Part shown: piece after piece, positions 30,358 to 38,349 of the stretch
How positions within the stretch are numbered: the stretch's first letter is position 1
Layout: each line of letters starts with the position of its first letter
Made by a program: the position numbers and the translations under genes
The notes under the pieces: generated by a model
Told to the model about the DNA's origin: nothing
Databases searched by the model: none
The model's input: the letters and a program-made list of their open reading frames with translations, nothing else
NCBI GenBank assembly: GCA_015257485.1
Contig: JABZKC010000003.1
Coordinates: 1 to 48,110, forward strand
DNA length: 48,110 bases
Source of the DNA: Nanosynbacter sp.
GTDB lineage: Bacteria > Patescibacteriota > Saccharimonadia > Saccharimonadales > Saccharimonadaceae
Reading direction: 5' to 3'

Positions 30358-30638
30358 TATTTACCTCCCTTTACATCAGCTTTTTTACCACCATGGCGTT
30401 TGAACTTGCGAGTTGGAGCAAATTCACCAAGCTTGTGTCCGACCATATTTTCGGAAACAAAGACTGGAACGTGGACTTTGCCGTTGTGAACAGCGACAGT
30501 GCGACCAACCATTTCTGGGAAGATGGTTGAATGGCGAGCCCAGGTTTTAATCACGGTGCGATCTTCAGCGGAGAGAGCTTTGATCTTCTTTTCGAGTTTA
30601 AAATCCACGAATGGACCTTTTTTAAGGCTACGAGACAT
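30357..30638 (-). CDS. rpsS: 30S ribosomal protein S19
   Basis: 93 residues. MSRSLKKGPFVDFKLEKKI, WARHSTIFPEMVGRTVAVHN and VGHKLGEFAPTRKFKRH are the standard blocks. It sits in the 30S head and forms a complex with S13. It follows rplB by 3 nt. Confidence 0.98.
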   Translation of the reverse strand: MSRSLKKGPFVDFKLEKKIKALSAEDRTVIKTWARHSTIFPEMVGRTVAVHNGKVHVPVFVSENMVGHKLGEFAPTRKFKRHGGKKADVKGGK

Positions 30639-30641
30639 AGA

Positions 30642-31478
30642 TTATTTCCTCTTTCCTTCGTGACGACTACGCACGATCATTTTATTAGTTTTCTTATTGT
30701 GACGAGTACGGAAACCGAGAGTGAGCTGACCCCATGGTGTACGAGGCGCTTTACCGGTACCGTGACGACCACCGTCACCACCACCGTGTGGGTGATCTGT
30801 AGCGTTCATAACAACACCACGGACGGTTGGGCGGATACCTTTACGGCGAGTACGACCAGCAGCACCAATCTTGATGTTTTGGTGTTGGAGGTTACCAACT
30901 ACACCGATGGAAGCTTCACAAGTTGCGAGTACTTTGCGAACTTCACCTGATGGCATACGAAGAGTGGCATAGCCGTTTTCTTTTGCCATAAGTTGAGCAG
31001 ATGCACCAGCGGAGCGGGCCATTTGAGCACCACGACCTGGAGTTAGCTCGATAGCGTAAACCATAGTACCGACTGGGATTAGGTCAAGAGCTAAGCGGTT
31101 AGATTCTTCAATTGGAGCTTCTGCACCAGTTTGGAATTTCTTACCCTTAAACATCTTGGAATCAGCAAGTACGTAATGGAAGTTGTTGTTTTCGTCTTTG
31201 ATACGAGCAATACGAGCGCTACGGTTTGGATCGTACTCGATCTCCATAACTTCGTAGGTCTTACCTTGTGGAAGGTTGTGAGTAAGAATACGATAGTGTC
31301 TCTTCACACCACCACCACGGTGACGAACAGTAATGCGTCCTTGGTTGTTCTTACCTGCATTCTGCTTTTTGGCCTTCAAGAGAGACTTGAGAGGTTTTCT
31401 GGTCGTAATTTGATCAAAATCCTGAGTAGTCTTCTGGCGCTGAGCAGGAGTAGTAGGACGATAAGCTTTAATGCTCAT
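30642..31478 (-). CDS. rplB: 50S ribosomal protein L2
   Basis: 278 residues, full length. RITVRHRGGGVKRHYRILTH, the SH3-like domain, and the essential C-terminal loop TDHPHGGGDGGRHGTGKAP with the histidine needed near the peptidyl-transferase centre. It ends in a basic RSRHEGKRK tail. The ATG overlaps the rplW stop by one base (TAATG). Confidence 0.98.
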   Translation of the reverse strand: MSIKAYRPTTPAQRQKTTQDFDQITTRKPLKSLLKAKKQNAGKNNQGRITVRHRGGGVKRHYRILTHNLPQGKTYEVMEIEYDPNRSARIARIKDENNNFHYVLADSKMFKGKKFQTGAEAPIEESNRLALDLIPVGTMVYAIELTPGRGAQMARSAGASAQLMAKENGYATLRMPSGEVRKVLATCEASIGVVGNLQHQNIKIGAAGRTRRKGIRPTVRGVVMNATDHPHGGGDGGRHGTGKAPRTPWGQLTLGFRTRHNKKTNKMIVRSRHEGKRK

Positions 31479-31789
31479 TATTTTTTATCTCCTTCCTCAA
31501 CAGTTTCTTCGTCGAAGACGCGGATTTTGTTACCCTCAGCAAGCGTGACGTAAGCATACTTGCGGTCGCGACGATATGTTGTGCCTGGATAGGCGTGTTT
31601 ACCCTTTGAAAAGCGGGTCGCTTTACCCTTACGAGTAAGAATACGGATATCTTTGACGGTGACATTGTATTGTTCAGCGACGGCCTTAGCTACGGCGAGC
31701 TTGGAAGCGTCAGCAGGAACATTAAAGATATAAGTAGATTTACTTTGTTCGGCGTAAGCCTTTTCGGTTCTTCGAGGAATAAGTAGCAT
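31478..31789 (-). CDS. rplW: 50S ribosomal protein L23
   Basis: 103 residues. LLIPRRTEKAYAEQSKSTYI and VAKAVAEQYNVTVKDIRILT match the family; a basic loop (KGKATRFSKGKHAYPG) and an acidic end follow. It docks trigger factor and SRP at the exit tunnel. Overlaps its neighbours rplD and rplB by one base each. Confidence 0.97.
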   Translation of the reverse strand: MLLIPRRTEKAYAEQSKSTYIFNVPADASKLAVAKAVAEQYNVTVKDIRILTRKGKATRFSKGKHAYPGTTYRRDRKYAYVTLAEGNKIRVFDEETVEEGDKK

Positions 31790-32391
31790 TATGCGTTCTC
31801 CTTTCCGATTAACCAGTTTTCGAGTTGAGCTTCAGAATCCTTTACAAGAACGATTTTGTCTGCATTCATGATGTCGAAGACATTGAGGAATGTAGGACGA
31901 ACAACTTTGACAAAGTCGATGTTGTTGGTTGCACGTAGGGTGAGAGCGTCTTTCTCTGGAACTACGATCAGAGTATTTTCTGAGGTAACACCATTTTTCT
32001 TAAGAGTAGCTAAGACTTCCTTAACTTTACCATCTTTGATACCGAGAGAATCGATAGTAATGATACTCTTATCGGTGTTTTTGATGGAGAGAGCTTGCAT
32101 GACTGCAACTTTCTTAGCGTTTCTTGAGAGATTCTTGGTGAAGTTTTCGTTGCCAGTACGGCCGCCAGCTACACCACCATGGCGCCAGATAGGGTTACGG
32201 GTAGAGCCGAAACGAGCACGACCAGTTCCTTTTTGCTTCCATGGCTTCTTACCACCACCGCGAACTTCGCCACGCTTCAAAGTTTTAGCGTGTGAGCTAC
32301 GTGAGTTAGCAAGATATGCATCGTAAGCTAATTTAATCAATTCGTGATTAGTAACTTCGAGATTGAAGATTTCTGGATTTAAATCTGCCAT
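31789..32391 (-). CDS. rplD: 50S ribosomal protein L4
   Basis: 200 residues. The tunnel-lining extended loop is clear (RGGGKKPWKQKGTGRARFGS, about 45-64), as is GGRTGNENFTKNLSRNAKKV. In E. coli L4 binds the S10 leader and represses its own operon, which is of interest because a structured leader precedes rplC here. It starts 1 nt after the rplC stop. Confidence 0.98.
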   Translation of the reverse strand: MADLNPEIFNLEVTNHELIKLAYDAYLANSRSSHAKTLKRGEVRGGGKKPWKQKGTGRARFGSTRNPIWRHGGVAGGRTGNENFTKNLSRNAKKVAVMQALSIKNTDKSIITIDSLGIKDGKVKEVLATLKKNGVTSENTLIVVPEKDALTLRATNNIDFVKVVRPTFLNVFDIMNADKIVLVKDSEAQLENWLIGKENA

Positions 32392-32392
32392 A

Positions 32393-33010
32393 TTACTCCT
32401 TTCCCTCCACAGTTACGATACCTTTCTTTGGTCCTGGGACGGCGCCCTTAAGACCGAGGATGTTGTTTTCCTTATCGATGTAAGCAACGACAAGATTCTT
32501 GACAGTAACTTGATCGTGGCCCATGCGACCTGGCATGCGCTTACCCTTGAAAACTTTTTGAGGATACATCGAGCCGATAGAACCGACTTTACGAATATCG
32601 CCCTTGAAGCCGTGGGTATTGCGTGACTCTTGGAAGTTCCAACGTTTGACAGTACCAGCAAATCCTTTACCCTTCGAAATACCAGTAACCGCAACCTTGT
32701 CTCCAATTTCAAAATTATCGACTGTAAATACGTCGCCTAATTTGAAATCTGTGGTGGAATCCGTACGAAATTCCTTTAAGATTTTAGGACTTAATGTTTC
32801 TCCAGCTTTTTTGACGTGAGCTGATACCGACTTGCTCAGATTCTTACCCTTACCGTAACCGAGCTGCACAGCATTATAACCATCGGTTTCGACGGTCTTT
32901 ATCTGAGTCACTGTGGCTGGTCCAGCTTGAAGGATAGTAACAGGAGTCACTAAACCATCTTCGCTGATGATTTGGGTCATACCAATTTTGGTGCCGAGGA
33001 TGACTTTCAT
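32393..33010 (-). CDS. rplC: 50S ribosomal protein L3
   Basis: 205 residues. ILGTKIGMTQIISEDGLVTP, SKGKGFAGTVKRWNFQESR (the loop reaching the peptidyl-transferase centre) and MYPQKVFKGKRMPGRMGHDQ identify it. It is the first gene of the operon here; rpsJ (S10), usually before it, is absent. AAAGGAAAGG lies upstream, and a 155-nt structured leader precedes it. Confidence 0.98.
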   Translation of the reverse strand: MKVILGTKIGMTQIISEDGLVTPVTILQAGPATVTQIKTVETDGYNAVQLGYGKGKNLSKSVSAHVKKAGETLSPKILKEFRTDSTTDFKLGDVFTVDNFEIGDKVAVTGISKGKGFAGTVKRWNFQESRNTHGFKGDIRKVGSIGSMYPQKVFKGKRMPGRMGHDQVTVKNLVVAYIDKENNILGLKGAVPGPKKGIVTVEGKE

Positions 33011-33043
33011 CTTTTCCTTTCCTTTACGGAGACACTCTATTAG

Positions 33044-33136
33044 CTAGACAGTAAGGCAGTTCCGACTTTTTTCTCTGTTTGGCCTATATTAAAAAATATT
33101 ACAGTCGGAAATAAGTGGCTTCCCTTAATTGTCTAG
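33044..33136 (-). promoter_or_regulatory. Structured leader of the rplC operon, candidate ribosomal-protein control element
   Basis: On the RNA, three nested perfect helices occur: CTAGACA/TGTCTAG (33130-33136 with 33044-33050), TAAGG/CCTTA (33123-33127 with 33052-33056) and TTCCGACT/AGTCGGAA (33103-33110 with 33060-33067). The apical 35 nt can form an ATATT-TTTT-AATAT hairpin. No U-tract follows, so it is not a terminator. It lies 33 nt before the rplC ATG. Autoregulation by L4 or another encoded protein is inferred by analogy only. Confidence 0.6.
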
Positions 33137-33172
33137 TTCTTCAAATGTCACCTTGATAAACTTACAAAGATG

Positions 33173-33201
33173 ATTTTACCACAAATGGCACAGATTATCA
33201 A
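33173..33201 (-). promoter_or_regulatory. Promoter of the rplC (S10-spc) operon
   Basis: Minus-strand -35 TTGATA (33196-33201) and extended -10 TG-G-TAAAAT (-10 at 33173-33178) are 17 bp apart. The start near 33166 gives a leader of about 155 nt. It lies directly after the stop of the VanZ-RDD gene. Confidence 0.85.
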
Positions 33202-33209
33202 GGTTAGAA

Positions 33210-34433
33210 TTAGACTTCTTCGACCTCATCGTCCTGGTCGTCATTTTTTGAGACTTTTGGATCATTATTTTGGACGATTTTTGTGATTGGTCTAGATTTT
33301 TTAGCTTTCTTCGTGGTATTTACTAGGTGGGTTTCCGAAAGATTTTCATAGAATAAACTTTTGCGAGTAGCGACTAGTAGTAGATTAATTAGGTAATATA
33401 CACCAAAAATTACGAGCAGACCCAAAGCGATATAGGTAATCGTTTCATGACTAAGAATATTGTTAACGAGGGCGAGATTCAGCACATTAACTAAAGCGAG
33501 CGGCAAAGTGATGAATTGAAGATAGAAAAAGAGGTAACGTAGGAAATAACGCAGATAAGTTCGCAAGATTCCGACTTTATGATTAGATTCGACCTTAAGG
33601 TTGGTCATAAAAAAGCCAATCGTGCGGCCACGTAAAATGATGGTCGAGAGAACGAGATAAAAAATGAATGGGATTTGAATAGTAAAGAAATCAGATTCGA
33701 GATGGATTAATTTTAGTACAATATCACCAAAGAAGATAGTAAAGAAACCGCCGAAGGTAAAATCAAAACCCATAGCCACGAGACGACGCAGAAGTGAAAT
33801 TTTATCACTACGCTCGAGACTTTTTTCGTCGATTTGTTCTCTGGTCGGTAGATATTTGGCTAACATAATGGCCAAAGCAAAGCCGAGAATACCACCGAGA
33901 GTATTAGTGGTTAGGTCATCGACATCAAAGAGACGATAGTTGCCGGAATAGATAAAATAGAGTCCGCTAAGTTGAGTTAGCTCAAAGAAAAGTGAGAGAA
34001 AGAAAGACTTAATGGCGACCTGTTTGAGGTTATTCTTAAAGTAGTACTTGAGATAAAAGCCAAAGGGCAGAGTCATGAAAATATTGAAAATCGTGGAAAA
34101 GAAGGCGGGGTTATTAATGATGGTGAGGTAGGATTTGGGATTTACTAGCTGCAACTTGGCGTGTTTCAAAATATCGAAGATAAAGTTAAACGGCAGAAGT
34201 TGCATCTGGTGATTATGCAATGTAGCGGCTTTTTCGGGAGAAGGAAGCGGTAGAATTACTAAACAGTAGGTGCAAAGCATATACAAAATAAAAGAATAGA
34301 CGATCCAAATACGCATGCTCCAGATAGAACCATATTTTTTGTAGTTATAAATCAAATATGGAATAGTAAAAGCTAGGGCCAAAGGCGGAAAGATGTAGGC
34401 GGCCTGCTGGATGGAATCGACATAAGTTTGCAT
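33210..34433 (-). CDS. VanZ-RDD fusion membrane protein
   Basis: A 407-residue protein with about nine membrane helices. The N-terminal half is VanZ-like (LLPFNFIFD, MTLPFGFYLKYYF, FFELTQLSGLYFI, FDVDDLTTNTLGGILGF, about 80-200). The second half resembles an RDD domain (RRLVAMGFDFTFGGFFTIFF, GRTIGFFMTNLKV). The tail is charged and acidic (DDQDDEVEEV). Function unknown, probably envelope stress or solute related. The ATG at 34433 was preferred because the longer frame to 34460 runs into the rpoC terminator. No SD; TATAAT (34440-34445) ends 6 nt before the ATG. Confidence 0.85.
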   Translation of the reverse strand: MQTYVDSIQQAAYIFPPLALAFTIPYLIYNYKKYGSIWSMRIWIVYSFILYMLCTYCLVILPLPSPEKAATLHNHQMQLLPFNFIFDILKHAKLQLVNPKSYLTIINNPAFFSTIFNIFMTLPFGFYLKYYFKNNLKQVAIKSFFLSLFFELTQLSGLYFIYSGNYRLFDVDDLTTNTLGGILGFALAIMLAKYLPTREQIDEKSLERSDKISLLRRLVAMGFDFTFGGFFTIFFGDIVLKLIHLESDFFTIQIPFIFYLVLSTIILRGRTIGFFMTNLKVESNHKVGILRTYLRYFLRYLFFYLQFITLPLALVNVLNLALVNNILSHETITYIALGLLVIFGVYYLINLLLVATRKSLFYENLSETHLVNTTKKAKKSRPITKIVQNNDPKVSKNDDQDDEVEEV

Positions 34434-34439
34434 AGATTT

Positions 34440-34445
34440 ATTATA
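34440..34445 (-). promoter_or_regulatory. -10 box for leaderless VanZ-RDD mRNA
   Basis: A perfect minus-strand TATAAT with only 6 nt to the ATG at 34433. The -35 position (TATTTT) falls inside the rpoC terminator and is poor. Confidence 0.5.
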
Positions 34446-34462
34446 CGTGATTTTGGGCATAA

Positions 34463-34492
34463 AAAATATACCCCAGATGCGGGGTATATTTT
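34463..34492 (-). terminator. Rho-independent terminator of rpoBC
   Basis: AAAATATACCCC (34463-34474) pairs perfectly with GGGGTATATTTT (34481-34492) around AGATGC, and is followed on the minus strand by TTTTTTAT. It lies 11 nt after the rpoC stop. Confidence 0.92.
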
Positions 34493-34503
34493 ATTTCCTA
34501 CTC

Positions 34504-37500
34504 TTATTCGAGAGTGATTTCTGTTTCAGCTTCAGTAGATTCTTCAGCTTCAGCGGTTTCCTCTTCGTTCTTACGGGCGACTACACCAGTACCTACTGGA
34601 ATCTTGCGACCGATAATCACGTTTTCCTTGAGACCATTGAGGTGATCAACACGACCAGAGATGGCGGCGTTGATAAGTACACGAGTGGTATCTTGGAAGG
34701 AAGCGGCAGAGAGGAAGGAGTCTGACCAGATAGCGACCTTGGTAATACCAAGTAACATACGAGTGTAAGATGCTGGCATGCGACCCTTGGCTTCGAGCTT
34801 TTGGTTTTCGTCTTCGACGGCAGAGAGGGAGACGATATCACCAGTCACAAAGTCAGTATCGCCTGGTTCGTCAATCACGACGCGGCTGAACATCTGGCGG
34901 ACAATTACCTCAAGGTGCTTGGCGGAAACTTCATCACCGTTAGCAGCATAAACGGACATAATTTCGTTCATGATGTAACGAGCGGTAGCTTCGGCGCCCT
35001 TGAACTTCAATTGATCTTGGAGATTCAAAGAACCGGTAGTGAGACGATCACCAGCTTCGACGGTATCGGATGGTTTGACCAACATTTCAGCATCGTTAGG
35101 AATTTCGACGCGAACTGGAGCGCTACCACCTTCAGTAAGAATGATGGCACCGTCGACGATTTGAGCATTTCCATCAAATGGAGCAATGATTGGTTCGAGA
35201 CCTTTAGCTTTAGCAGCGAGGACATCACCAGTTTTAACATTGGCACCGTCTTTGACCTTAATCTTGCGGCCTTCAGAAATTTCAATCTTTTCTGAACGAC
35301 CGGCGGTTGGGGTGATTTGAACCACAAAGTGATTACCGTCTTCCCAAACATCGACTAGACCAGAAACTGGAGCAATCCAAGCTTGACCCTTAGGCGAACG
35401 AGCTTCGAGAAGCTCTTCCACACGAGGGAGACCACGAGCGATAGCACCAGAACCTGCGACACCGGAGCTGTGCTTGGTGTCGAGGGTCAGCTGGGTACCA
35501 AGTTCACCGAGAGATTGAGCAGCGATCACACCGATTGGTTGGTTTGGCTCAATAAGTTTACGAGTGGCGAGGTCGACACCGTAAGCCTTACGAGGTACAC
35601 CGTTAATACTCTTGGTAGTGAGAACAGATTGAATTTTAATTGAATCGATATTTTCATCTTCAGCGATTTGTTCGGCAATTTCACGAGTGATGAGTTCATC
35701 GGCTTCCACATAACCTGGAACGGTTTCAGCAGCGAAGCGACCAGCAATGCGTTGAGCAAATTCAATACCAGTGTGTTCAGTTTCAGATTTGAAGATTTCG
35801 AAACCTGGATCATCGTTTGGCTTATCGACGGTAAAGACATCCTGGGCCACATCGACAAGACGACGAGTGAGGTAACCAGAGTCAGCAGTACGGAGAGCGG
35901 TTGAGACCATACCTTGACGTGCACCACGGGTAGCGATGAAGGATTCAAGAGTGTTAAGACCCTTCTTGTAGCTAGACTTGACTGGAAGCTCAATTTCACG
36001 GTTGAAGATATCCACCATGATACCGATTTCAGCGGAAGCAATCTTAATACCAGAGACAGAACCACGAGCACCAGAGTTGGTCATCACAGCAATGTCGGTA
36101 TCCATAGTTGCAAGTTTAGCCTTAAGGAAGTTAGAAATCTCAGTATCGATTTCACGCCAGTTGGCAACGGTCAAAGAGTAACGTTCATCATCGGTGAGGA
36201 GACCTTGGTTGTACTGATCCTGGATGAGAGCAGTCTTGGCGTCACCTTTAGCGATGAAGTCTTGAATTTCCGGGTAAGTTGGGTAGTCATCCTTACAGGT
36301 CGAGATAGAGGCGATAGTTTCGTATTCGAAGGAGAGAGCCTTGAGTTCGTCAGCAATACGAACCGTCTCATCGGCGCCGTAAAGATTAAAGATGTCAGCC
36401 ATTACTTTCTTCAAGTGCTTAGAAGTTTGAATGCCATTATCAAATGGGTAGTCTTCTGGCAAGATTTCGTTGAAGAAGACACGACCGAGAGTGGTATTTC
36501 TAATAGCTTTCTTAGCGAATACACGAATCGGAGTCTGAAGAGCGATATCACCAGCTTCGTAAGCCATTTCAGCTTCATAGACAGAGCTATAAGCACGTGG
36601 GGTCTCAGATTCAGTCCCTGGTTTATCGTAAGTGAGGTAGTAAGCACCAAGCACGATATCCTGGTAGATCGAAAGCACTGGAGAACCATCGGCTGGCTTC
36701 AAGAGGTTGCTGGCAGCCGACATCAAAGTCTTAGCTTCCTGCTGAGCTTCATCAGAGAGAGGAAGGTGAACGGCCATTTGGTCACCATCGTAGTCAGCGT
36801 TAAAGCCGGAAGCTACGAGTGGGTGAAGCTTGAGAGCCATACCGTCAACGAGCTTTGGTTGGAAAGCCTGAATAGATAGACGGTGAAGAGACGGAGCACG
36901 GTTCAAGAGAACATAGCGACCTTGAATAACTTCGTCGAGAGCATCCCAAACTACGGATTCCTTAGCGTCAATCATACGAGAAGCGGCGCGAGAGTTGGCA
37001 GCATATTCGTGAGCGAGTAACCAAGAAACCACGAAAGGTTTGAAGAGCTCGAGAGCCATGAGTTTTGGCAAACCACACTCGTTAAGCTTAAGTTCAGGAC
37101 CAATGACGATTACAGAACGACCAGAGTAGTCGACACGCTTACCAAGAAGGTTTTGACGGAAACGACCCTGCTTACCTTTGAGAAGGTCAGAGAGGGATTT
37201 GAGCTTACGACGACCATTTTGGGAGCTGGCTTGACGACCATGGTTGGCATTATTGTCAATCAAAGCATCAACGGCTTCTTGGAGCATACGCATTTCGTTG
37301 TGAATAATCACTTCTGGTGCATTGAGGTCAAGCAATTTTTTCAAACGGTTATTACGGTTAATTACGCGACGGTAAAGATCGTTAAGGTCGGAAGTCGCGA
37401 AACGACCACCAGGAAGTGAAATCATTGGACGTAGATCTGGTGGGATGACTGGAATAACCGTCAAGACGAGATCTACTGGCTTGATGTTGGAATTCTTCAT

Positions 37501-38346
37501 ACCCTCAAGCAATTTAATGCGCTTGATAAGCTTACGTTCCTTTTGACCCTTAGCGTCTTCAGCTTGCGCAGAGAGATCCTCAATCATAGCATCAAGGTCA
37601 ATCTCTTCGAGCAATTCACGGATAGCTTGAGCACCCATCTTGACAGTGACAAGTTCTTCGTATTCTTCTGGAAGGTTGCGGTAATCAATTTCAGAAATGA
37701 CGGCACCCTTTTTCAAGCCTTCAAGAATATTCTTGCGGGAATAGAAGTCAGCATCCAAAGCTTCAAGTTCTTTAGCTTCTTCATTAGCTAAAACTTCAGC
37801 GTTAGCACCTTCAGCCTTGGCAGCTTCAGAATAACGAATTTTAATAGCTTGAATTGCAGCATCGTGTTGAGCAATCAAATCGCCTTTAACTTGTTCAATC
37901 TTAGCGTCATCAGCATTAATAATGAGGTAAGAAGCGAAGTAAACGACTTTTTCGATTGACTTGACAGTCAGGTCAAGCAAAAGACTCAAAGCAGATGGGG
38001 TACCACGCATGAACCAGATATGAGCAACTGGTGCAGCGAGTTTGATGTGACCCATACGTTCACGACGAGCGATAGATTTGGTAACCAAGTTACCTTCCTT
38101 ATCGACGGCAGCTTCACGAGAGCGGACACCTTTAAGTTTGCTATCATGTGGGTTAATATCTTTGACTGGACCAAAGATACGCTCACAGAATAAGCCATCA
38201 CGCTCAGGTTTCTGAGTTCGATAGTTGATGGTTTCTGGCTTCAATACTTCACCATAACTCCAGCTCAAGATGTCTTCGGCGCTTGCTACGCAAAGACGAA
38301 TTGAATCGAAGTCGCTGGCTGAGATATAATTATCCATCCAAGCCAT
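34504..38346 (-). CDS. rpoC: DNA-directed RNA polymerase subunit beta'
   Basis: 1280 residues. The active-site metal loop FNADYDGDQMAVHLPLS is intact (around residue 515). The N-terminal zinc ribbon that should follow CERIFGPVKD is replaced by NPHDSKLKGVRSREAAVDKE (64-83), with no cysteines. The second zinc site is also lost: VLTTKSINGVPRKAYG (about 905-920) where cysteines are normally found. The trigger loop reads TQLTLDTKH rather than TQLTMRTFH, keeping only the catalytic His. It starts 3 nt after the rpoB stop and is followed by a strong terminator. Confidence 0.98.
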   Translation of the reverse strand: MAWMDNYISASDFDSIRLCVASAEDILSWSYGEVLKPETINYRTQKPERDGLFCERIFGPVKDINPHDSKLKGVRSREAAVDKEGNLVTKSIARRERMGHIKLAAPVAHIWFMRGTPSALSLLLDLTVKSIEKVVYFASYLIINADDAKIEQVKGDLIAQHDAAIQAIKIRYSEAAKAEGANAEVLANEEAKELEALDADFYSRKNILEGLKKGAVISEIDYRNLPEEYEELVTVKMGAQAIRELLEEIDLDAMIEDLSAQAEDAKGQKERKLIKRIKLLEGMKNSNIKPVDLVLTVIPVIPPDLRPMISLPGGRFATSDLNDLYRRVINRNNRLKKLLDLNAPEVIIHNEMRMLQEAVDALIDNNANHGRQASSQNGRRKLKSLSDLLKGKQGRFRQNLLGKRVDYSGRSVIVIGPELKLNECGLPKLMALELFKPFVVSWLLAHEYAANSRAASRMIDAKESVVWDALDEVIQGRYVLLNRAPSLHRLSIQAFQPKLVDGMALKLHPLVASGFNADYDGDQMAVHLPLSDEAQQEAKTLMSAASNLLKPADGSPVLSIYQDIVLGAYYLTYDKPGTESETPRAYSSVYEAEMAYEAGDIALQTPIRVFAKKAIRNTTLGRVFFNEILPEDYPFDNGIQTSKHLKKVMADIFNLYGADETVRIADELKALSFEYETIASISTCKDDYPTYPEIQDFIAKGDAKTALIQDQYNQGLLTDDERYSLTVANWREIDTEISNFLKAKLATMDTDIAVMTNSGARGSVSGIKIASAEIGIMVDIFNREIELPVKSSYKKGLNTLESFIATRGARQGMVSTALRTADSGYLTRRLVDVAQDVFTVDKPNDDPGFEIFKSETEHTGIEFAQRIAGRFAAETVPGYVEADELITREIAEQIAEDENIDSIKIQSVLTTKSINGVPRKAYGVDLATRKLIEPNQPIGVIAAQSLGELGTQLTLDTKHSSGVAGSGAIARGLPRVEELLEARSPKGQAWIAPVSGLVDVWEDGNHFVVQITPTAGRSEKIEISEGRKIKVKDGANVKTGDVLAAKAKGLEPIIAPFDGNAQIVDGAIILTEGGSAPVRVEIPNDAEMLVKPSDTVEAGDRLTTGSLNLQDQLKFKGAEATARYIMNEIMSVYAANGDEVSAKHLEVIVRQMFSRVVIDEPGDTDFVTGDIVSLSAVEDENQKLEAKGRMPASYTRMLLGITKVAIWSDSFLSAASFQDTTRVLINAAISGRVDHLNGLKENVIIGRKIPVGTGVVARKNEEETAEAEESTEAETEITLE

Positions 38347-38349
38347 ATT

